Source: Deltaproteobacteria bacterium
GTDB taxonomy: Bacteria > Desulfobacterota > JADFXK01
Direction: 5' to 3'
Assembly (NCBI GenBank): GCA_015233285.1
Contig: JADFYA010000030.1
Coordinates: 1 to 15,932, forward strand
DNA: 15,932 nucleotides
Shown piece after piece: positions 1 to 7,463 of the stretch (its first letter is position 1; each line of letters opens with the position of its first letter). Below the pieces are notes generated by a model. The model searched no databases. It was not told the origin of the DNA and saw nothing but the letters and a program-made list of their open reading frames with translations. The position numbers were made by a program, and so were the translations under genes.

Positions 1-114
1 CTGAGAAAATTGCCAACGCAATCATTTTGGTACATCAACTCACGAATTGTGGAACGTTACTTCTCGATTCTAAATTCACGACCGGGTCTCGACATTGGCT
101 TGCGTCTGGCTTAA
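1..114 (+). other. Possible C-terminal fragment of a gene cut by the left edge
   Basis: Frame 1 is open from the first base to a TAA at 112-114 (37 codons). The translation ends in SRPGLDIGLRLA. The closing G-x-R-L-A faintly resembles the ends of formylglycine-generating-enzyme (SUMF1-type) domains, but this is too short to assign. An open stretch of this length is not rare by chance, so this is only a candidate partial gene. It would be convergent with the aminopeptidase at 184-1611. The final codons lie inside the first copy of a 30-bp imperfect direct repeat (91-143), so part of the stretch may be repeat DNA rather than gene. Confidence 0.25.
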
Positions 115-143
115 GTTAATGACATTGCATTGCGTCCGGTTAC
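91..143. repeat. Imperfect direct repeat with 30-bp period
   Basis: GACATTG occurs at 91-97 and again at 121-127. It is followed in both copies by TTGCGTC (100-106 and 130-136) and then a GG-containing segment. About 17 of 23 aligned bases match. The period of 30 bp equals ten codons, and translated in frame 1 the copies give DIGLRLA and DIALRPV. It could be an internal repeat of a decayed gene end or simply intergenic repeat DNA. Confidence 0.5.
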
Positions 144-165
144 TCGCATAAATCGACCGGCACGA

Positions 166-186
166 GCAACCAGCAACCGGCAATCA
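166..186 (+). repeat. Heptamer array GCAACCA-GCAACCG-GCAATCA
   Basis: Three consecutive heptamers (166-172, 173-179, 180-186) fit the consensus GYAACCN. The last unit contains the complement of the aminopeptidase stop codon (184-186). Related arrays occur at 3155-3196, 8300-8327 and, on the other strand, 15673-15686. Confidence 0.6.
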
Positions 187-1611
187 GTCCCAATCCGAGG
201 AGAAAAACGTCTTAAAGGCCCGATAGGTCATGTACAGGTCACCTTTATGGGCAATTTCAAAGGGCGAGTGCATGGACAGGAGCGGAGGGCCGCAGTCGAT
301 GATATCCATCCCATATCTGGCCATGTGCTTGGCCACGGTGCCGCCTCCCCCCTCGTCAACCTTGCCCAGCTCACCGGCCTGCCAGGCCACGTCATGTTTG
401 TTGAACATGAGCCGTAACCAGCCCAAATAATCAACGTCGGCATCACTGGAGTCGTACTTTCCCCCAGAACCGCCGAATTTGGACAGACATATGCCATATC
501 CGATTCTTGCCGCGTTTCTTTTTTCATGGACTTCCTGATAGTCGGGATCGAGACCGGCGTTCACATCCGCGGATAACGCCCGTGACCGGCTGAGGCCGCG
601 CAGCACTTCCAGATGCGGAGTCCGGGGCGAAGTGATTTGGATCAATTCGGCGGTAAAATTTTCTAAAAAGAGGGAATCGGCGCCGGTGGCACCCGCACTT
701 CCGATTTCTTCCTTGTCGGCAAAATGGGCCACCACTGTCCGGGCCGGGGTGTCCATTTCCAGGATGGCCTGGAGGCTATGGAAGGCACAGGCCCGGTCAT
801 CCTGCCCGTACGCTCCGACAAAACTGCGATCCCAACCTACGTCCTTGGCCGGTCCGGCCGGAACCACTTCCAGTTCGGCGCTGATCAGGTCTTCCTCCAC
901 CAGGCCGTAACGTTCATTTAGCACCCTGAGTAATTCCAGCTTAAACCGTTCTTTTGTATCTTCGTCCTCAAAAGGGATCCCGCCGGCCAGGATATTCAGC
1001 TTTTCACCCGGAATGGCCTCGGACATTTTTTTGTCCGATTGCACCTTTCGGGCCAGATGGGGCAGCAGATCGCAGACCACGAAGACCGGATCGTAGATGT
1101 CTTCCCCCAGTCTGATGTCGATAGCCTGGCCATCGCCCTTGATGATCCGGCCGTGGATGGCCAGCGGCCGGGTGACCCATTGGTATTTCTTGATTCCGCC
1201 ATAATAGTGAGTCTTGAACATGGCCAGTTCTACTTCTTCATAGAGTGGATTTTGTTTCAAATCCAGGCGCGGGCAGTCAATATGAGAGGCGATCAGGGCC
1301 AGCCCCTGCTGTGGCGGTTTTTCCCCCAACACGGCCAGGGCGATGGTTTTGTTCTGGGCCACCTTATAGAAGCGTTTGCCTTCTGAGCAGAGGTCGATAT
1401 TTTTGAACCCCTTCTCGTTGGCCATGGTTATAATTTCAGCCACAGCCTGACGTTCGGTTTTGGCTTTGCTCAGGAAGTCTTTGTAGCTTTCAGCCATCGT
1501 AAAGCAATCCCGTCTTTCTTGAGCCGATAACCGATCCCAGACGAGTTTGGGCCTGGCCAGCAGTTTTTCGGAGAGTTGTTTGATTTCTTTCTTGGTCATT
1601 TTCTTAACCAT
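184..1611 (-). CDS. M18 family metallo-aminopeptidase (aspartyl aminopeptidase-like)
   Basis: This is a 475-residue cytosolic zinc aminopeptidase of the M18 family (yeast Ape1/Lap4 and DNPEP relatives), expected to remove N-terminal residues from peptides. All metal and catalytic motifs of the family can be read in order: SHID (H110, D112), YGQDD (D271/D272), DKEEIGSAG (E301 general base, E302), SADVNAG (D349) and SMHSPFE (H448). Members normally form a dodecameric peptide-trimming shell. The start chosen is the ATG at 1609-1611, because AGGAG lies 6 nt upstream; an in-frame ATG 11 codons further upstream lacks such a site. Its left neighbour would be convergent, and it is divergent from the radical SAM gene, so it is probably transcribed alone. 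Substrate preference (acidic or other N-terminal residues) cannot be read from sequence. Confidence 0.93.
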   Translation of the reverse strand: MVKKMTKKEIKQLSEKLLARPKLVWDRLSAQERRDCFTMAESYKDFLSKAKTERQAVAEIITMANEKGFKNIDLCSEGKRFYKVAQNKTIALAVLGEKPPQQGLALIASHIDCPRLDLKQNPLYEEVELAMFKTHYYGGIKKYQWVTRPLAIHGRIIKGDGQAIDIRLGEDIYDPVFVVCDLLPHLARKVQSDKKMSEAIPGEKLNILAGGIPFEDEDTKERFKLELLRVLNERYGLVEEDLISAELEVVPAGPAKDVGWDRSFVGAYGQDDRACAFHSLQAILEMDTPARTVVAHFADKEEIGSAGATGADSLFLENFTAELIQITSPRTPHLEVLRGLSRSRALSADVNAGLDPDYQEVHEKRNAARIGYGICLSKFGGSGGKYDSSDADVDYLGWLRLMFNKHDVAWQAGELGKVDEGGGGTVAKHMARYGMDIIDCGPPLLSMHSPFEIAHKGDLYMTYRAFKTFFSSDWD

Positions 1612-1974
1612 AGTCGCTCCTGGAGATTGGCTGATCATGTACATCCGGGTTCTTGATATTGTAATCTATACCCAGGGTCAGCGAAGCGCCGGCCTGAGGC
1701 GGGATCAAAATTGGACAATTACGACTGTTTGAAGTATAACCTCATTGTTAGTTTTATTGGACCGCCGGCCATGAAAGGACAGGAGGCGAATAAAATTATT
1801 AGTGTTGTCAAGCCCATGAAACAAAAGAGAGCGTTCCGGTCAGGTTACATATTGACAGATGCGGCCGGAGTGTTAACTTTATCTGGCCATCTTAGCACAA
1901 ATTGAGGCTGGATGAACAGATAATAGGTAACCCCCGTTTCAGTTTTAGGGACCAACCCGAGGAGAAATAGTTTT
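1612..1974. other. Divergent intergenic region, no convincing gene
   Basis: This 363-bp gap lies between two divergent genes. Its only open frame of note (64 codons from 1711) has no ribosome-binding site, and the translation shows no recognisable domain. Near 1671-1690 it holds CCCAGGGT followed by CAGCGAAGCGCC. Both modules recur at 15815-15834, with the 12-mer in inverted orientation, so this may be a piece of a dispersed repeat. The right part should carry the promoter and leader of the radical SAM gene, and the left part those of the aminopeptidase. Confidence 0.6.
1852..1879 (+). promoter_or_regulatory. Candidate promoter for the radical SAM gene
   Basis: A perfect TTGACA lies at 1852-1857. 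Sixteen bases further on is TAACTT (1874-1879), which matches only half of the -10 consensus. The candidate rests mainly on the -35 element and on its place about 95 nt before the start codon. Confidence 0.3.
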
Positions 1975-3138
1975 ATGCCGGCGAACCGACAATTAGCCTT
2001 TGAACAAGGCCCCATCCGCCCGCCCAGTGAGGCCTCCAGTCTGCTGATCCGGGTGACCAGGAATTGTCCCTGGAATAAATGCACCTTTTGCAGCACTTAC
2101 CGTAATAAAGAGTTTTCCCGCCGGCCGCCGGCCGAGGTCAAGCAGGATATCCAAACGGCCAGGGATATGGCCGACGAGATTCAAGCCCTGTCCCAGAAGA
2201 TGGGGAATTTAGGCCGGGTCACCCCGGAGGTGGTAAATTATATCTATCAAAACGGCCAACTGTATAATGATCAATTCTTGAGTCTGGCTGCCTGGCTATT
2301 TTATGGGGGGCAACATGTTTTTTTGCAGGATGCCAATTCACTCGTCCTGCCGACCGACCAACTGGTGGATATTCTAAACTTCTTAAAAGAAAAATTTCCC
2401 AATGTCAACCGGATTACCAGTTATGCCCGGTCCAAGACCATTGCCAAGAGTAAACCGACGTCGGACCTGATCCGGCTCAGGGAGGCAGGATTGACCCGGC
2501 TTCATCTGGGCCTGGAAACCGGAGATGACGACCTGCTGAAATATGTGGCCAAGGGAGTTACTGCGGCCGAACATGTGGAGGCGGGACAGCGGGTGGTGGC
2601 CTCGGGGATAGAACTTTCCGAATACGTTGTCCTGGGACTGGGGGGGCGCCGGTGGTGGCGGGAACATGCCCTGAATACCGCTCGGGCGCTGAATCAAATC
2701 AACCCTCACTTCATCCGGTTCCGGTCGCTCAAGCTGCTCAAGGGCATGGAGTTGACGGAAAGGATGCGGGCCGGTGAGTTTGAGGCCCCCACCGAAGATG
2801 AGATGATCCGGGAAGAAAGATTGCTCATTGAAAATCTGGCCGGAATCACCTCCCGGGTGGTGAGCGATCATGTCCTGAATCTGCTCATGGAAGTGGAAGG
2901 GCAACTGCCTCAGGACCAGCAAAAAATCCTCGACTTGATCGACCATTACCTCAATTTGTCCGATAACGACCGGCGCCATTTCCGGCTGGGCAAAAGGGCC
3001 GGTATCTACAACACCATGTCGGACATGACCGACAATTCTTTGCGCCACCAGGTGGATGGGCTGATGGCCCAGGTCTCGGCTCAAGGCCCCGAAGCGGTAG
3101 ACGACTTCATCTCCCGGCTGAGAGAACGGTTTCTTTAA
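1975..3138 (+). CDS. Radical SAM protein with CX4CX2C cluster motif
   Basis: This is a 387-residue radical SAM enzyme of the COG1032-like group. The 4Fe-4S ligands are C31, C36 and C39 in NCPWNKCTFC, spaced CX4CX2C instead of the textbook CX3CX2C. From memory of the family, this wider spacing with a P/S-W/H-N between the first two Cys is typical of one subgroup. Further barrel motifs are GGQHVFLQDAN (111-121), the strand with LGLETGDDDLL (178-188) and VLGLGG (219-224). No other Cys lies in the C-terminal half, so there is no SPASM or auxiliary cluster. GAGGAG at 1959-1964 sits 10 nt before the ATG. It lies 60 bp upstream of the ABC exporter genes on the same strand and may be co-transcribed with them. 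Relatives are often labelled coproporphyrinogen oxidase-like, but nothing here supports that reaction; the substrate is unknown. Confidence 0.88.
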   Translation: MPANRQLAFEQGPIRPPSEASSLLIRVTRNCPWNKCTFCSTYRNKEFSRRPPAEVKQDIQTARDMADEIQALSQKMGNLGRVTPEVVNYIYQNGQLYNDQFLSLAAWLFYGGQHVFLQDANSLVLPTDQLVDILNFLKEKFPNVNRITSYARSKTIAKSKPTSDLIRLREAGLTRLHLGLETGDDDLLKYVAKGVTAAEHVEAGQRVVASGIELSEYVVLGLGGRRWWREHALNTARALNQINPHFIRFRSLKLLKGMELTERMRAGEFEAPTEDEMIREERLLIENLAGITSRVVSDHVLNLLMEVEGQLPQDQQKILDLIDHYLNLSDNDRRHFRLGKRAGIYNTMSDMTDNSLRHQVDGLMAQVSAQGPEAVDDFISRLRERFL

Positions 3139-3154
3139 ACCTATGGCCAAGACC

Positions 3155-3196
3155 GTAACCCGAACCCCGTAACCCGTAACCCGCAACCCGAAATCC
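3155..3196 (+). repeat. Six tandem heptamers, consensus GTAACCC
   Basis: Six contiguous 7-mers run from 3155 to 3196: GTAACCC, GAACCCC, GTAACCC, GTAACCC, GCAACCC and GAAATCC. They fill nearly all of the 60-bp gap between the radical SAM stop and the ABC start codon, ending two bases before the ATG. No purine-rich ribosome-binding site remains there. The pattern resembles the short tandemly repeated heptanucleotides (STRR) known from cyanobacteria, but the unit is different. Confidence 0.85.
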
Positions 3197-3198
3197 AT

Positions 3199-4983
3199 AT
3201 GCGCGATTATGCTACTATAGCCCCTTTCTTTCGGCGAAATGTCTGGCGAATCCTGGGCGGACTGGCCGCCTTGCTGGTGGTGGACATGGTGCAACTGTTC
3301 GTCCCCAGGATAATCAAGTACGCCATAGACGACCTGACCGGCCTGACGCCCCAGCCGGCTAATTTGATTAAGTATGGCGGAGCGATCCTGGGGTTGGCCG
3401 TGTTGACCGGGACATTGCGGTACGTCTGGCGGCTGCTCCTATTCGGGAACTCCCGCGAAGTGGAAGAAGGGCTGCGGAACCGTATATTCTCCCATCTTTT
3501 GACCTTGCCTCTGAGCTATTTCCAGCGTATGAAAACAGGCGATCTGATGGCCCGGGCCACCAATGACTTGAACGCGGTGCGGATGGCCGCGGGCATGGGG
3601 ATTGTCGCCGCGGTCGATGCCTTTCTTATGGGCGGGGCTGCCGTGGCTTTTATGATCTACATCGACCTGCGGTTGACCCTCCTGGCTATGCTGCCGATGC
3701 CGCTAATCGTCTGGTTGACGCGGCGGTACAGCCGGCAGGTGCATAAACAATATGACGTGATCCAGGCCGTGTTTTCCCAAATGACCGAAAGCGTCCGAGA
3801 AGGTCTGGCCGGGATGAGGATCATTAAGGCCTATAACCTGCAGGGCCGCGCCGCCACCCGTCTGGCTTGCCTGAGCCGGGAATACGTCCAAAAAAACATG
3901 GGCCTGGCCGGGACAATGGGCTTCTTCCTGCCCATGACGGCCTTTGGCAACAATCTTTGCCTGGCTTTAGTCCTGGGAATCGGCGGCCGCCAAACGGTGC
4001 TGCAACAGATCACTCTGGGTGATTTTGTGGCCTTTATCACCTACCTCAATCTGCTGACCTGGCCCATGATGGCCCTGGGCTGGGTGGTGGGTCTGATTCA
4101 GATGGGAACGGCTTCCTTAAAACGGATCAACCTTATTTTGGCTGAACCGTCTGAGCCGGGGCTGCAGTCCGGGCCGGTATCCAGCCTGGTTCCGGCCGGC
4201 TCGCCCGACCTGGTCGTCCCAGGCGGCATCGGCATTGAGATTAGGGATCTGCATTTCCGCTACGGCGCCCATCTGCCTCCGGTGCTGCAAGGTCTGACCC
4301 TATCCATTCCACCTGGAGTGACCACGGCTATTACCGGTCCCACCGGGTGTGGCAAAAGCACCCTGGCCGCTTTATTGATTCGGCTGTTTGAGACATCAGC
4401 CGGGAGTATTTCGATCAACGGCCGGGAGATCAACTCTCTACCCCAGGATCTGGTCCGGTCCCTGGTGGGGGTGGTATTCCAGGAGCCGTTTTTGTTTTCA
4501 GATACGATTAGAGGCAACCTGTTGCCCAGTCGGAGCGAAGCCGGGCCGGAAGAACTCACCCGGTCTTTGGCGGATGCCGCACTGCTGAGTGAGGTCCAAG
4601 GGTTTCCCCTGGGGATGGACACAGTCTTGGGCGAGAAGGGTTTGAACCTGTCCGGCGGCCAGAAACAGCGCCTGACCATTGCCCGGGCTCTGCTGCTTAA
4701 GCCACCGGTGCTGGTCTTGGACGATGCCCTGTCGTCCGTGGATACGGAAACCGAAGAGACCATCTTGAATCAATTGATGTCTCGGCGCGGCGGCCTGACC
4801 AATGTCATCATCTCCCATCGGATCTCGACCATTAAGCGGGCGGACGTGATCTATGTTCTGGAAGAGGGTCGGATTACGGAGACCGGGACCCATCAGGAAT
4901 TGGCGGCAGGGGGCGGATTCTATGCCGAGCTGGATCGGCGGCAGCGGCTGATGGATGAGCTGGATCGGAATGTGGTGGGTTAA
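3199..4983 (+). CDS. ABC exporter half-transporter, subunit with degenerate ATPase site
   Basis: This 594-residue type IV (MsbA-like) exporter half has an N-terminal six-helix membrane domain (about 15-310) fused to an ATPase domain. The ATPase motifs are Walker A GPTGCGKST (380-388), Q-loop Q428, signature LSGGQ (484-488), Walker B VLVLDD (504-509), D-loop SSVD and H-loop H540. The residue after Walker B is Asp509 instead of the catalytic Glu. This marks the degenerate subunit of heterodimeric exporters such as TM287/288 and BmrCD. Its stop overlaps the start of the next gene (TAATG), so the pair is almost certainly co-translated and forms a heterodimer. The ATG is chosen because the following residues match the usual N-terminus. 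The heptamer repeat occupies the place of a Shine-Dalgarno site. Cargo (drug, lipid or peptide) is unknown. Confidence 0.92.
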   Translation: MRDYATIAPFFRRNVWRILGGLAALLVVDMVQLFVPRIIKYAIDDLTGLTPQPANLIKYGGAILGLAVLTGTLRYVWRLLLFGNSREVEEGLRNRIFSHLLTLPLSYFQRMKTGDLMARATNDLNAVRMAAGMGIVAAVDAFLMGGAAVAFMIYIDLRLTLLAMLPMPLIVWLTRRYSRQVHKQYDVIQAVFSQMTESVREGLAGMRIIKAYNLQGRAATRLACLSREYVQKNMGLAGTMGFFLPMTAFGNNLCLALVLGIGGRQTVLQQITLGDFVAFITYLNLLTWPMMALGWVVGLIQMGTASLKRINLILAEPSEPGLQSGPVSSLVPAGSPDLVVPGGIGIEIRDLHFRYGAHLPPVLQGLTLSIPPGVTTAITGPTGCGKSTLAALLIRLFETSAGSISINGREINSLPQDLVRSLVGVVFQEPFLFSDTIRGNLLPSRSEAGPEELTRSLADAALLSEVQGFPLGMDTVLGEKGLNLSGGQKQRLTIARALLLKPPVLVLDDALSSVDTETEETILNQLMSRRGGLTNVIISHRISTIKRADVIYVLEEGRITETGTHQELAAGGGFYAELDRRQRLMDELDRNVVG

Positions 4984-7259
4984 TGTACGGCGATTACGGA
5001 TACTTTGAGGAAGGCCATGTCGGCCGCCGGCACGATCTCCGGCTGCTGGGCAGATTGGTCGTGTTTTTTAAACCATACCTGCTCTGGTTGGCTATTTCCG
5101 TGGTTCTGATGATCGTTATGGCCGGGCTGGACCTGGCCTTACCCTATTTAACCAAAACCGCCATCGACCGGTACATTACCTCTGCTTCATACCAGGTTGA
5201 TTTAACAGGCAAAGCCACCCGCTCGGCGGCAACCCGGCTGGTTTCCCGATACGGACACTATCTTATCCCTACGGGGCACCATGACCGATACTTTATCGAC
5301 GCCTTGGGCCTGCAGGCCATGGATCCCAAGGACCTGGCCAGGTTCAAAACGGCCGGGCTGATCGGTGAAGATCGCTATCTTTTCGTGGCCTTCCCCCAGA
5401 CCGGTGGAACTGCAGCCGTTACCGCCAGTCCCGCGCCGTTTGTGACGGGTCTCCCTAGTGACCCGGCCAATCCCATGCTGCCTCCACCCGAGCCTGTTTC
5501 TACTTCGGTGATTGAGCAGGTTCTGCAATGGAGCCGAAGTCTTCTGTGGCAGCCGGCCCCGGCCAATGTCCAGACCGTCATCGACAAATATCCGGAGATG
5601 TTTGAACGGGTCTCGGGCCGCGCCTATTTCCGGGCCAAAGCGGCGGCGAAATTGTCGGGTGACGATCTGCGCCTCCTGCGGGGCCGGGATCTGATCGGCA
5701 TCTACCAGATGGCGGCCCTGTTCATTCTGTGCAGTCTTCTGAATCTGGTCTTTTACGCCTTAGATGTCATTGTCATGGAATATGCCGGGCAAATGATCAT
5801 GATGGACCTGAGAATGGCCTTGTATCGGCATATTCAGGTGTTGTCCATGAGGTTTTTTGACGGTAACCCGGTGGGACGGCTGGTCACCCGAGTAACCAAC
5901 GACGTGGAAAATATGAACGAGATGTTTAAATCCGTGGTTACCACCATGTTCAAGGACTCCTTCTTAATTGCCGGTATAGTCATCGTGTTGTGGCAGATGA
6001 ACCGGTCGTTGGCGCTGCTGGTCCTGGCTATGATTCCGGTGGTGGCGGTGGCCACGATGGTCTTCGGTTTCCAGGCCCGGGATGCCTTCCGGTTAAATCG
6101 GACCAAGATCGCCCAGATTAATTCCTTTTTGCAAGAATGCCTTAACGGGGTGGCCGTGCTTAAGGGGTATCGGCTGGAGAACGGTAGTTTCGAGAAATTC
6201 CGGATAACCAATTACGAAAACTACCTGGCCGGGATGAAACAGGTCCGGGTGTTCGCTGTGTTTATGCCGCTGATGGAAGTTTTGAGTGCGGTGACGGTGG
6301 CTCTGGTCGTTTGGTACGGGGGAGGGAAGGTGATCCAGGATGCCATTTCGCTGGGTACGCTGGTGGCTTTTTTGTCTTACGTTACGATGCTTTTTAAGCC
6401 GGTTCGGGACATGGCGGAAAAGTATAACATCATGCAGAACGCCCTGGCCTCTTCGGAGCGCATTTTTCAGTTGCTGGACACCCAAGATCCCGATGCCCTG
6501 GAGCAAAACAATGAGACCGAGTCTCCGGTCCGGGGCGATGTCGTTTTTGACCGGGTGAGCTTTGCCTATAAGCCTGGGGAGGCTGTGTTGAAAGAAGTGT
6601 CCTTCCAGGTGGGGGCGGGAGAGAAGGTGGCCTTGGTCGGGGCGACGGGATCCGGGAAGACCACGTTGATCAGCCTACTGGAGGGGTTCTATCCCCGGTA
6701 TGAAGGCCGAATCTTGCTTGACGGTCAGGATATCCGGGGATTAAGTCCCTATTTTCTCAGGTCTCAGGTGGGTTTGGCTCTCCAGGATGTCTACTTGTTT
6801 TCCGATACGGTGCGTGAAAATATCGCCCCGGGACGGACGGACCTGTCTTCGGAAGAAGTGGCGGATATAGCCCGGTCGATGAATGCAGATCACTTTATCC
6901 AGTCCTTACCCAATGGTTACAACACCGTACTATCCGAGAATGCTTCCACTTTGTCTTCCGGGCAAAGACAATTACTTGCCTTTTGCCGGGTGTTGGCTTA
7001 TAATCCTCGGGTGTTGATCCTAGACGAAGCCACTTCCCATGTGGATACGGAAACTGAACAGCTCATTCAGCACGCCCTTGACCGGCTGATGATCGGCCGG
7101 ACCTGCATTATTGTGGCTCACCGTCTTTCGACCATCAAGAAGGCCGACCGAATCATCGTCATGCACAAAGGAAGACTGCTGGAGCAGGGTACTCATGCCC
7201 AACTGATGGCGGCCAGAGGAGCCTACTTCCGTTTATATCAGTTGCAATATACCGATTAG
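4983..7259 (+). CDS. ABC exporter half-transporter with large TM1-TM2 insertion
   Basis: This 758-residue partner of the preceding gene carries a competent ATPase: Walker A GATGSGKTT (553-561), Q601, signature LSSGQ (657-661, not LSGGQ), Walker B VLILDE with E682, D-loop SHVD and H713. Pairing it with the Asp509 subunit predicts one consensus site (E682 plus partner LSGGQ) and one degenerate site (D509 plus LSSGQ), the usual asymmetry. Unusually, TM1 (about 33-57) and TM2 (about 241-263) are separated by about 170 residues instead of the usual 20 or so. The insert faces the outside (periplasm) by topology and includes a Pro-rich stretch near 157-171. BmrD of Bacillus also has an extracellular domain at this place, but this one is larger, and the protein exceeds the usual 580-680 residues. 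Confidence 0.92.
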   Translation: MYGDYGYFEEGHVGRRHDLRLLGRLVVFFKPYLLWLAISVVLMIVMAGLDLALPYLTKTAIDRYITSASYQVDLTGKATRSAATRLVSRYGHYLIPTGHHDRYFIDALGLQAMDPKDLARFKTAGLIGEDRYLFVAFPQTGGTAAVTASPAPFVTGLPSDPANPMLPPPEPVSTSVIEQVLQWSRSLLWQPAPANVQTVIDKYPEMFERVSGRAYFRAKAAAKLSGDDLRLLRGRDLIGIYQMAALFILCSLLNLVFYALDVIVMEYAGQMIMMDLRMALYRHIQVLSMRFFDGNPVGRLVTRVTNDVENMNEMFKSVVTTMFKDSFLIAGIVIVLWQMNRSLALLVLAMIPVVAVATMVFGFQARDAFRLNRTKIAQINSFLQECLNGVAVLKGYRLENGSFEKFRITNYENYLAGMKQVRVFAVFMPLMEVLSAVTVALVVWYGGGKVIQDAISLGTLVAFLSYVTMLFKPVRDMAEKYNIMQNALASSERIFQLLDTQDPDALEQNNETESPVRGDVVFDRVSFAYKPGEAVLKEVSFQVGAGEKVALVGATGSGKTTLISLLEGFYPRYEGRILLDGQDIRGLSPYFLRSQVGLALQDVYLFSDTVRENIAPGRTDLSSEEVADIARSMNADHFIQSLPNGYNTVLSENASTLSSGQRQLLAFCRVLAYNPRVLILDEATSHVDTETEQLIQHALDRLMIGRTCIIVAHRLSTIKKADRIIVMHKGRLLEQGTHAQLMAARGAYFRLYQLQYTD

Positions 7260-7463
7260 ATCTGAAAAATAATCCGAATTGAAGTTTTTGAGAGCCCGGT
7301 AAGAAGAATACAGCAAAGACGGAACGAACACAACGTGTTCAAGGGCAAGAATATCTTCATCCTATCATTTTTCCTCCCTGCGCCCTCTCTGCGGTTTGCT
7401 TTTTTTAAATCCGACCTGTGAGCCGTAATTGGCTCGGTCTGCAATTCGACAAAAAGGTGCCGC
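7260..7463. other. Intergenic region with two small hairpins and a CTGCG-rich stretch
   Basis: The 204 bp between the exporter and the PAS gene hold GAACAC-AAC-GTGTTC (7326-7340) and GAGCC-GTAATT-GGCTC (7420-7435). Between them lies a pyrimidine-rich stretch with CCTGCGCC and TCTGCGG followed by seven T (about 7370-7407). Neither hairpin is directly followed by a T-run, so no intrinsic terminator can be called. The second hairpin lies in the probable leader of the PAS gene. Confidence 0.45.

Noticed and set aside
1711..1905. A 64-codon plus-strand open frame before the radical SAM gene
   Set aside because: It has no ribosome-binding site and no recognisable domain, and it overlaps the candidate promoter region.
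2383..3294. A 303-codon minus-strand open frame opposite the radical SAM gene
   Set aside because: It is antisense to a clear enzyme with all its motifs. Its length reflects the high-GC codon pattern of the real gene, and its composition is unlike a natural protein.
1975..7259. A ribosomally made, radical-SAM-modified peptide (RiPP) cluster with its exporter
   Set aside because: The radical SAM protein has no SPASM or other extra cluster, no precursor peptide gene lies nearby, and the exporter has no peptidase domain.
7326..7340. An intrinsic terminator after the ABC exporter genes
   Set aside because: The stem is only 6 bp, and purine-rich sequence follows instead of a T-run.
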